Shown: piece after piece, positions 6,965 through 13,068 of the stretch
Layout of the letters: each line of letters begins with the position of its first letter
Numbering within the stretch: position 1 is the first letter of the stretch
From: Bacteroidota bacterium
GTDB taxonomy: Bacteria; Bacteroidota; Ignavibacteria; UBA10030; UBA8401
NCBI GenBank assembly: GCA_030824175.1
Contig: JAVBYH010000343.1
Location: 1-13,068 of the forward strand
DNA: 13,068 nucleotides
Reading direction: 5' to 3'
Program-made: the position numbers and the translations under genes
The notes under the pieces: model-generated
What the model was told of the DNA's origin: nothing
Database searches by the model: none
The model's input: the letters and a program-made list of their open reading frames with translations, nothing else

Positions 6965-7390
6965 CTATTCCGTGAACTCCACGACGTCCGCGCGAATCAT
7001 GACCTTCGGCTGCGTGTAGACGAAGAGGTTCAACACATCGGCGTCGTACCGCACATTCACGAGGGCGAGCTTCCGTCCCTCGACAGGCCCGTGCGAGGCC
7101 TCATAACTCTTCCATAAATTCTCGAGCGCCTCCTTGTACAGCATTCCCGAGCCGTCCACGCGAATGAGCGCAAACGTGTTCGTCACCGAACCCATGGACA
7201 TGGACATGCCGAGCAGGTAACCGGCTTTCGATTCGCCCGAAACGCCGCGCGCAACGATCTTGAAATTGTTTTTGGACAGCTGTACGTCCGTGATGTTCCC
7301 CGCGGTGAACATGCCGCCGGAAGCGCAGCCCGATGCCGTCACAAGCACCGCGGCGCACAGGATCGTAACAAGGAATGAACTTTTTTTCAT
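6965..7390 (-). CDS. Small lipoprotein of unknown function
   Basis: This 141-residue exported lipoprotein has a signal of KKSS, a hydrophobic stretch (FLVTILCAAVLVT) and a lipobox ASGC with Cys22 as the lipidated residue. The mature part begins with a Gly/Ser linker, then DVQLSKNNFKIVARGVSGES, a Met/Gly/Ser-rich stretch (GMSMSMGS), a helix (YKEALENLWKSYEAS) and beta-rich LALVNVRYD. It resembles small Bacteroidota lipoproteins of the DUF6567 kind from memory; I could not confirm this. The start at 7390 is chosen over the longer frame from 7471 because AAGGAG lies 9 bases upstream and it places the signal peptide at the N-terminus. It has its own terminator and lies 99 bases downstream of the radical SAM gene. 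No partner is evident. Confidence 0.82.
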   Translation of the reverse strand: MKKSSFLVTILCAAVLVTASGCASGGMFTAGNITDVQLSKNNFKIVARGVSGESKAGYLLGMSMSMGSVTNTFALIRVDGSGMLYKEALENLWKSYEASHGPVEGRKLALVNVRYDADVLNLFVYTQPKVMIRADVVEFTE

Positions 7391-7399
7391 CGTCGATAT

Positions 7400-7405
7400 C
7401 TCCTT
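7400..7405 (-). promoter_or_regulatory. Ribosome binding site fixing the lipoprotein start
   Basis: AAGGAG (7405-7400 on the minus strand) lies 9 bases before the ATG at 7390. It supports the short form, which starts directly with the lipoprotein signal peptide, over a frame starting at 7471. Confidence 0.75.
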
Positions 7406-7489
7406 TTTCAGTTGTATGATGGTAGGGGTGGGATGGTACACGAACTTTCTCCTATACGGAGATACCGGCAAAAAGTTATATGCTGGCGG

Positions 7490-8968
7490 CTATTGCATGC
7501 GCGAAATCTTCCTGAAATGAAATCCATAGATCGCCGATAGGACCGCCAGGGAGAGCAGCTTCGGCTTCCTGACAATCGTCCAGATGAAGAGCCTCCAAAA
7601 GTACATCCGTTCGCGGCCGATGATCCCCAACTTCACGAAGCACTTGCCCAGCGCCTGCAGGTACCGAACCCTCATATGGAAGACATCTTCCTTGTGCGGC
7701 TCGTACGTCCGCAGCAGCGTGAAGATGCGGGCGTAAAAATGTTTCGGCGCATAGATGGTGTTGAGTATCCTCCGATATCCGGCAAGGAGGGTGTCCACAT
7801 CCATCTTCGGTATGAAATTCAGCGAAAAATCGGTATTGTCCCCGGTAAAGGCTCCCAGCAGCCGCCCCTCCTTCTTGAGCCGGTCGTAGAGCTTCGTGCC
7901 CTTCGGCGCGTTCAAGAGGCCGACCATCGCCGTCACGATGCCGCTCTCCTGAATGAAATCGATGAGCCGGTCGAATATCGTCTCCGGGTCCTGATCGAAT
8001 CCGACGATGAAGCCTGCCTGCACTTCCATCCCGGCGCGTTGGATCTTCTTCACCGACCCAATGAGGTCGCGATTCTTATTCTGCACCTTGTTGCATCCGA
8101 TCAGGCTCTCCTCATGCGGAGATTCGATGCCGATGAACACCGTTTCAAATCCGGCGTTCACCATGAGCCCGAGCAGGTCGTCATCGTCGGCAAGGTTGAT
8201 CGATGCCTCAGTCGTGAACCAGAAGGGAGACCGGTTCTCCGTCATCCACTCGATGATCGCGGGCAGAATGTTCTTCTTGAGTTTCTGTCGGTTGCCGATA
8301 AAGTTATCGTCGACGAAAAAAACAGGCCCCCTCCATCCCGCCGCGAGAATGTGGTCCAACTCGGCAAGGACCTGCCCCTGTGATTTCGTCCGGGGGATCC
8401 TTCCGTTCAGCACGGTGATGTCACAGAAATCGCAATCGTACGGACAGCCCCGGGAATACTGGATGTTCATCGAGGAGTACATGTCCAGACGCGCAAGCTC
8501 CCACCGCGGGAGCGGCGTCACGGCAAGATCCGCCCACGCCTGGGACGCATAGACCCTCCGGGGATGCCCGTCCTCCACATCGCGGATGAAGGCGCCGAGT
8601 GTGACTTCGGCCTCGTTCAACACGAAATGATCAACCGTCTCGAAGAGCTCATGACTGCTTGTAAACAACGGCCCGCCAGCCGCGATGGGCCGGTGGAGCC
8701 TGTTGCATCGCCCGATGATGTCATTCGCCGATGCGGTCTGGATGGACATGGCGCTGATGAACACCATGTCTGCACGGAGGATGTCGGAGTCGCGGAGCGG
8801 TTCGACGTTTGCGTCGACGAGTCTGCACTCCCACTGTTCGGGAAGCATGGAGGCGACTGTCAGGAGGCCGAGCGGCGGGAAGGCGGCTTTTTTCGAGACG
8901 AATTTCAGGGCATGCCTGAAACTCCAGAACGTATCGGGATACTCCGGATACACAAGAAGAATCTTCAT
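7490..8968 (-). CDS. B12-binding-domain radical SAM protein (DUF4070/HpnP-like)
   Basis: This 492-residue radical SAM enzyme has residues ~1-145 resembling a cobalamin-binding domain (MKILLVYPEYPDTFW, PPLGLLTVASMLP, FISAMSIQ, AAGGP), without a DxHxxG motif. The [4Fe-4S] site is C175, C179 and C182 in RGCPYDCDFCD (CX3CX2C), followed by FFVDDNFIGN, TTEASINLADDD, FIGIESP and AGFIVGFD of the radical SAM barrel. Residues ~375-492 fit the DUF4070 tail and end in a hydrophobic, basic segment that may touch the membrane. The closest characterised relatives I recall are HpnP hopanoid methylases and similar B12 radical SAM proteins. No hopanoid genes are in the window, so the substrate is unassigned. 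The ATG at 8968 follows GAGGGTG; a start at 9019 would add 17 unlike residues. Confidence 0.88.
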   Translation of the reverse strand: MKILLVYPEYPDTFWSFRHALKFVSKKAAFPPLGLLTVASMLPEQWECRLVDANVEPLRDSDILRADMVFISAMSIQTASANDIIGRCNRLHRPIAAGGPLFTSSHELFETVDHFVLNEAEVTLGAFIRDVEDGHPRRVYASQAWADLAVTPLPRWELARLDMYSSMNIQYSRGCPYDCDFCDITVLNGRIPRTKSQGQVLAELDHILAAGWRGPVFFVDDNFIGNRQKLKKNILPAIIEWMTENRSPFWFTTEASINLADDDDLLGLMVNAGFETVFIGIESPHEESLIGCNKVQNKNRDLIGSVKKIQRAGMEVQAGFIVGFDQDPETIFDRLIDFIQESGIVTAMVGLLNAPKGTKLYDRLKKEGRLLGAFTGDNTDFSLNFIPKMDVDTLLAGYRRILNTIYAPKHFYARIFTLLRTYEPHKEDVFHMRVRYLQALGKCFVKLGIIGRERMYFWRLFIWTIVRKPKLLSLAVLSAIYGFHFRKISRMQ

Positions 8969-9017
8969 ATCACCCTCACTGGTACTTCTGGCCCCCTCCC
9001 AATATATCAAATTAATC

Positions 9018-9051
9018 AAAAAAAATCCCCCGGCCGCATCCGGCCGGAGGA
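9018..9051 (-). terminator. Intrinsic terminator of the S9 peptidase gene
   Basis: On the minus strand an 11-pair stem (9051-9041 with 9036-9026, one G-U pair, core CCGGCCG) closes a GATG loop and is followed directly by eight T (A-run 9018-9025). It lies 32 bases after the peptidase stop and separates it from the radical SAM gene. Confidence 0.9.
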
Positions 9052-9083
9052 TCTATGTGTTTCCCCATCTGTGTCCGAAGAAC

Positions 9084-11090
9084 CTATGGCTTCGCCGGCT
9101 CCGGCATCGTCACCGTCTTAACATCCACGGTGATGGCCTCGAGCTTCTTCCGGATGTCCGCTGGCACGTCTTCCTGCACGCGGCCGCCGAGGTGTTTCGC
9201 GAAGAATTTCTCCATCGCCACCGTCATCGCGAGCCTGTTCTCGCGCCCGCGGTACCCGTGCCCTTCGTCGGGCGCGCACATGTATTCGACCTGCAGTCCG
9301 AGCTCGCGGGCCGCGACGACGATCTGATCGGCCTCGGCCTTCTTCACGCGCGGATCGTTTGCACCCTGCACCACATAAAGCGGCGCCTTGATGTTCTTCG
9401 CGAAATTAAGCGGCGACTGCTCCTCGAGCATTTTCTTCTCGTCGGGTTTTTCCATGTCGCCGACGCGTATCGCGAATGTCTTCTTCATCGGCGCCCAGTA
9501 CGGCGGGATGGAGTTGAGCAGCGTGATGATGTTGGATGGGCCGACGATGTCGAACCCGGCTGCATACAGCTCCGGCGTGAATGTGAGTCCGGCCAGCGTC
9601 GCGTAGCCTCCGTACGAGCCGCCCGCGATCGCGATGCGTTTCGGATCGGCAATGCCCTCCTTGATGAGATACTGCACGCCGTCGGTGATGTCGTGCTGCA
9701 TCGCGCCGGTGCCCCACTGCTTGTTGCCCGCATTGAGGAATTTCTTCCCATATCCGGTCGAGCCGCGGAAGTTCGGCTGCAGCACCGCGTAGCCGCGGTT
9801 GGCGAAGAACTGCGCGTAGGGACTGTATCCCCACATGTCGCGCGCCCACGGTCCGCCGTGGATGAACATGATGACGGGCAGGTTCTTGGGGTCGACACCC
9901 TTGGGGATCGTGAGATACGCGGAGATCGTCATCCCGTCGCGCGCCGTGTACCGGACGGGCTTCATCGGTGCAAGATGCTCGCTCGGCAGCGTGGGGCGCG
10001 ACTTGTAGACGAGCGTCGACGTTCCCTTCTTCGTATCGAAGAGATAGCGCGAACCCGGATCGACATCGCTCGCAACGGAGACCATCCACAGCGTCTCGTC
10101 GTTCGTCATGTTGACGATGGCCACCTCGCCCTGCGGAAGCGACTTCTGCATGGTCTTATAGTCTGTCTCGAATTTCTTGTCCTTAAAATAGATGCGCTCA
10201 CGGTCGCCGGTGTATGTCGTGGCAAGCAGCTTTTCCGTCTTCTCGGAGAACACGGCCCCGCTGAAATCCACTTCGTCCATCGGGTCTTTCTCGAGCACTG
10301 TCGTTGTGAGCGAGGCGAGGTCGAAGAGCTCGAACTGCTGCTTGTCCACCGCGCCCTTGTTCGTCGTCATGTACACCTTCTTGCCGTCGGGGGTGAAGCG
10401 GATCGTTCCGAACGATTCGTCGGAGGTGGTCGTGTAGATCTGCGTCAGCTTGTCGCCGTCGACGCGGAGGAGTTCGCTGCCACCGTCCGCCGTCTGGCGA
10501 ATGCCGAGCCTCACGCGGCCCTCGGGATCGATGTCCCAGCCCGCGATGTTCTCGTCGTTCTTCCGCAGCAGCGTCCGCTTCCCGGTCTCGATGTTCACGC
10601 GGTACACGTCGTGGAGTTCGGCCTTGCGGTCGTTCAAGCCGACGACGATCTCGTTCGGGGTCTTCTTCGGCACGTCGAGGATGTACGCGCGTACCTTCGC
10701 CAACGGCGTCAGGTCGCGCGCCTTCGGCACGGGGTCGCCCTTCTCTTTCGGGTTGACGGCATAGACGCGGAAGTTCTCATCGCCTCCCTTGTCCTGCACG
10801 AAAAGGATGTATGTTCCGTTGCGCGACCAGAAATAGTTTGTCACCGGCCGGAGCGAGTCCGCCGTGACGGGCCGGGCCTTCTCGAAGGCCTCGTGTGTCT
10901 CCTTCACCCAGATATTCTGCACATTCCTGTATGGCTTGATGAAGGAGATCCACTTTCCGTCAGGCGAAATCTGGGCCCCGGAAATGTCGGGATTGCCGAA
11001 GAACAGTTCCCGGTCGATGATCGGCGGAAGCTGTGCGAAGAGGACGGTCGAGCACAGGATTGTGAACAGCAACGATAGGAATACTTTCAT
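9084..11090 (-). CDS. Exported S9 family (prolyl oligopeptidase-like) serine peptidase
   Basis: This 668-residue protein hydrolyses peptides, probably in the periplasm. Residues 1-19 are a signal peptide (MKVFLSLLFTILCSTVLFA). Residues ~30-370 form a WD40-like beta-propeller with repeated ISPDGKWISF/FTPDGKKVYM-type blades that gates substrate entry. Residues ~385-640 are the alpha/beta-hydrolase domain with HGGPW (411-415), RGSTGYG, nucleophile Ser492 in GGSYGGY, Asp579 in GANDPRV and His611 in DEGHGY, so the triad is complete. A short tail (~640-668) ends in Pro/Lys. GGAGG lies 4 bases before the ATG. It sits 109 bases downstream of the Ntn hydrolase gene with no clear terminator between, so co-transcription is plausible. 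The family is certain; the exact substrate (dipeptidyl versus acylaminoacyl) is not. Confidence 0.93.
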   Translation of the reverse strand: MKVFLSLLFTILCSTVLFAQLPPIIDRELFFGNPDISGAQISPDGKWISFIKPYRNVQNIWVKETHEAFEKARPVTADSLRPVTNYFWSRNGTYILFVQDKGGDENFRVYAVNPKEKGDPVPKARDLTPLAKVRAYILDVPKKTPNEIVVGLNDRKAELHDVYRVNIETGKRTLLRKNDENIAGWDIDPEGRVRLGIRQTADGGSELLRVDGDKLTQIYTTTSDESFGTIRFTPDGKKVYMTTNKGAVDKQQFELFDLASLTTTVLEKDPMDEVDFSGAVFSEKTEKLLATTYTGDRERIYFKDKKFETDYKTMQKSLPQGEVAIVNMTNDETLWMVSVASDVDPGSRYLFDTKKGTSTLVYKSRPTLPSEHLAPMKPVRYTARDGMTISAYLTIPKGVDPKNLPVIMFIHGGPWARDMWGYSPYAQFFANRGYAVLQPNFRGSTGYGKKFLNAGNKQWGTGAMQHDITDGVQYLIKEGIADPKRIAIAGGSYGGYATLAGLTFTPELYAAGFDIVGPSNIITLLNSIPPYWAPMKKTFAIRVGDMEKPDEKKMLEEQSPLNFAKNIKAPLYVVQGANDPRVKKAEADQIVVAARELGLQVEYMCAPDEGHGYRGRENRLAMTVAMEKFFAKHLGGRVQEDVPADIRKKLEAITVDVKTVTMPEPAKP

Positions 11091-11199
11091 GGCACCTCCG
11101 GTGGTTGTTAAGGACGGCGTGGATTGGGCGTACGATGCATACCAAATTTCTTGTTACGACATCACGCAATAAAAGTTTCATCGCCGGACGCGGCATGCG

Positions 11200-12405
11200 T
11201 CATTCATCCGACGCATCCAACTGCTTCATGCGGCTCTCCAGGAGCCGGTAGAAATCCGAGATCGCCCCGCGATCGAGACCGTTGTTCGCGCGAAAACGAC
11301 CGATCATCGCGCCGGCCTCGCGCACAGTCACTGCATCGAACGCGGCGACGCGCTGGAGGGTTCCCGTGCGCTGCTGGTTCAGCACCGGGGCGAGGTCCAT
11401 ATACCGCTCGCCCTCGGGCGTGTGGACGGTGAACGCCCGCGCATGCCGCTGTCGGGCCGCGGCGGTAAGCGGCGACGCCGCGTGGATGCCGTGGCGAAGC
11501 ATCGCGGGCTGGTCCGCTTTCATCGCAACCCAGACCGGAACGACCGGCGTCATGATCGGGTTGCCGAGCATGAGCCAGAGCGTCGTGAGCGACGGATCCT
11601 CGCCCTTTTTGACTCCCTGCATGATGAGCGACGATGCCGTGGAATACCGGGGAATGAAATCGGCGAACGGGATCATCATCTTGTCCGACGCATCGAGGGG
11701 CAGCGCGGATTTCAAGAGATTTGCACCCGTCAGGGAATGTGTCAGGGAGCGCGCGGCATTGTGAAGGATCGTTTCGACGGTGAGATCCGCCCCCAGCAGC
11801 CCCCAATAGAAGACATCGTTGGCCGTATTGTAGCGAATATATCCCTGGCCGTCGTCGGGAGTGCCTGAGAACGAGAAGTTCGTCCGCACAAGATATCCGT
11901 GGGGAGCCGTACGGGGATCATTGACGTCGAATTTCGTATAGGCATAGGGATCGGTTTCGTAATATGCCGCGCCGCCCTGCGCATCGATGACGCCGAAATT
12001 CGCCTCCACGCCCCGCTTGCCGGCGGTCTCGGCCAGGAGCGCCTCGAACTCCTTCAGCGTCGCGCATGTGGCAAGCGCCTGCCGCATGAGCACGCCTTCC
12101 TTATCCATCTTCCCGGGGTACGAACGGTATTTCAGATTATATGATGCGGTGTTGATGATGCAGAATCCGGCGTCGTTGCTCCCCATGAAGCAGTCGGTCT
12201 CCGCTGTATCCGCGACATCGAACACGCCTGCAAACGCGTGCCTGCCGTCCATGCAGTACGACAGCTTGTTGTCGAGCCTGCCGGTGTCGCGGTTTTTCCA
12301 GATGAGGGGGCGGCCGTCCTTCGTGGACTTGCCCGAGATGATCACGGTGGTGCACGCGTGTGCAATGCCCGCGGAGAGGAGCAGAAGGAAGAGTATCTTG
12401 GTCAT
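11200..12405 (-). CDS. Exported Ntn amide hydrolase (C45/choloylglycine hydrolase-like)
   Basis: This 401-residue protein is a linear-amide hydrolase or acyltransferase of the N-terminal-nucleophile superfamily. Residues 1-17 are a signal peptide (MTKILFLLLLSAGIAHA) followed by Cys18 in CTTVIISGKS, so signal cleavage would expose the catalytic cysteine. WKNRDTG (36-42) supplies the expected Arg39/Asp40. MGSNDAGFCIINTASYN, FGVIDAQGGAAYYE and VRTNFSFS with Asn176 fit the carcinine hydrolase/isopenicillin-N acyltransferase (C45) pattern. The length is normal for exported members. The ATG overlaps the stop of the upstream M90-like gene as ATGA, and no good Shine-Dalgarno precedes it, so translation is probably coupled. 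The substrate is unknown; bile salts are only one of many possible amides. Confidence 0.85.
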   Translation of the reverse strand: MTKILFLLLLSAGIAHACTTVIISGKSTKDGRPLIWKNRDTGRLDNKLSYCMDGRHAFAGVFDVADTAETDCFMGSNDAGFCIINTASYNLKYRSYPGKMDKEGVLMRQALATCATLKEFEALLAETAGKRGVEANFGVIDAQGGAAYYETDPYAYTKFDVNDPRTAPHGYLVRTNFSFSGTPDDGQGYIRYNTANDVFYWGLLGADLTVETILHNAARSLTHSLTGANLLKSALPLDASDKMMIPFADFIPRYSTASSLIMQGVKKGEDPSLTTLWLMLGNPIMTPVVPVWVAMKADQPAMLRHGIHAASPLTAAARQRHARAFTVHTPEGERYMDLAPVLNQQRTGTLQRVAAFDAVTVREAGAMIGRFRANNGLDRGAISDFYRLLESRMKQLDASDE

Positions 12406-13068
12406 GGGTGTATGCCTGTGTTCTGTAGAGGGGAAGTTGACAGTGGATCCTGTTTGTAGATCGCGCAGAGGAACGCGAACAGCTCCGGATGGTTTTGCTG
12501 AAACCTGCCCGGACTGTTGAAAAAATATTCGCTCACGACGGCGAAGAATTCCGCGTGATCCGTGAGCGCATAATCGTCGATGTCCGAGCGGAGGCGCTCG
12601 ATGTTCCTCATTTCATCGTCCATGAGCTCCAGCCATGCCGGAATGGAGGCATTGTCGATGAGGATCGCCGGCACGCCGTCGGTCGAGCCGTCCGCCTTGT
12701 CGAGCAGATGCGCGAACTCGTGGATGGCGACGTTGCGGCTGCCGTTGGCGCCGCTGAATCCGGCGGCGAGGTCCCGGCGCGACACGAGCAGCGTATAGTT
12801 CATGAATCCGGTGCCCACCATGCCGGCGCTCTGTTCGTCGTCCCGTTCCTTCGAATCGGTCTCGAAGCGTTCGTTGAACATATCGGGATACACGATCACC
12901 TCGCGCAGGTTCGTGTACTCGAAATACGGAAAGGCGAATGTGGGGATGACGGCCGCCGAGGCGACCATCAGCCTCACCTCGTCGTCGATGTCCGTCTCCA
13001 CGCCCACGATGCGGACGTCGGCAAGGAAGAAGAGGACGCGCACGTTGAAGAGGCGCTTGTCCTCGCCG
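12402..13068 (-). CDS. mtfA: MtfA-like M90 zinc metallopeptidase (5' end outside window)
   Basis: The C-terminal ~221 residues of a zinc-dependent peptidase are visible; the N-terminus lies beyond the right edge, since the frame stays open to 13067. The zinc motif HEFAHLLD is encoded at 12722-12699 (H at 12722-12720 and 12710-12708), with the downstream glutamate in DHAEFFAVVSEYFF as likely third ligand. Other MtfA hallmarks are VIVYPDMF, SGVP-like DGVPAIL, a DYA segment and the ending KQDPL. E. coli MtfA is about 265 residues, titrates the repressor Mlc and has aminopeptidase activity. That regulatory role is not implied here. Its stop overlaps the start of the Ntn hydrolase (ATGA), so the two are likely co-transcribed and translationally coupled. 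A GTG at 13043 is not taken as the start because upstream residues (GEDKRLFN) also fit the family. Confidence 0.88.
   Translation of the reverse strand, partial: GEDKRLFNVRVLFFLADVRIVGVETDIDDEVRLMVASAAVIPTFAFPYFEYTNLREVIVYPDMFNERFETDSKERDDEQSAGMVGTGFMNYTLLVSRRDLAAGFSGANGSRNVAIHEFAHLLDKADGSTDGVPAILIDNASIPAWLELMDDEMRNIERLRSDIDDYALTDHAEFFAVVSEYFFNSPGRFQQNHPELFAFLCAIYKQDPLSTSPLQNTGIHP

Noticed and set aside
7490..8968. Naming the radical SAM gene hpnP
   Set aside because: The overall architecture fits, but related enzymes with different substrates share it, and nothing in the window concerns hopanoids.
8685..11078. A 797-codon open frame on the plus strand opposite the S9 peptidase
   Set aside because: It is the antisense shadow of a clearly coding GC-rich gene. 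Its translation is rich in Arg, His and Val, has no recognisable domain, and the minus strand has an intact catalytic triad and signal peptide.
1..13068. tRNA, rRNA, CRISPR arrays, riboswitches, prophage or defence genes
   Set aside because: No regularly spaced repeats, no cloverleaf-like sequence, no conserved riboswitch core and no matching protein motifs were seen on either strand.

Overview
This window carries nine protein genes and no RNA genes, CRISPR arrays, insertion sequences or prophage genes that I can see. It is moderately GC-rich. Several features suggest a member of the Bacteroidota/Chlorobi/Ignavibacteria-like (FCB) group: a TonB-dependent receptor with an N-terminal carboxypeptidase-regulatory-like domain, many exported proteins and a CadC/ToxR-like membrane regulator. 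The taxonomic placement is inference. Acidobacteriota, whose genomes carry similar winged-helix proteins, cannot be excluded.

Layout. (1) Bases 1-1873 (-) hold the first ~624 residues of a TonB-dependent outer-membrane receptor, cut by the window edge. (2) It is divergent from 2111-3367 (+), a winged-helix protein with one membrane segment and a periplasmic domain. The 237 bp between them hold putative promoters and a repeated CGATA/TATCG motif. (3) 3431-4954 (-) is a long coiled-coil protein with a C-terminal receiver domain. It converges on gene 2 and ends in a clear intrinsic terminator. (4) An AT-rich spacer of 327 bp follows, holding short palindromes and a 19-bp perfect hairpin. (5) 5282-6730 (-) is a PLP beta-eliminating lyase of the tryptophanase/tyrosine phenol-lyase family. 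Its substrate pocket looks like tyrosine phenol-lyase, but a usual PLP-contacting arginine is replaced by leucine. (6) 6965-7390 (-) is a small lipoprotein with its own terminator. (7) 7490-8968 (-) is a radical SAM protein with an N-terminal B12-binding-like domain, related to the DUF4070/HpnP group. (8) 9084-11090 (-) is an exported S9 (prolyl oligopeptidase family) peptidase followed by a strong terminator. (9) 11200-12405 (-) is an exported N-terminal-nucleophile amide hydrolase. Its start overlaps (ATGA) the stop of 12402-13068 (-), an MtfA-like M90 zinc peptidase cut by the right edge.

How the genes may work together. The right half (MtfA-like peptidase, Ntn hydrolase, S9 peptidase) looks like one transcription unit devoted to peptide or amide hydrolysis. 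The middle genes look like separate units, each ending in a terminator or long hairpin. On the left, the divergent receptor and membrane-bound regulator may form a nutrient-uptake/sensing pair. I found no strong evidence for an entirely new multi-gene system. The observations most worth checking are the altered active site of the PLP lyase, the receptor/regulator pair with its repeated motif, the coiled-coil receiver protein and the coupled peptidase/hydrolase pair.
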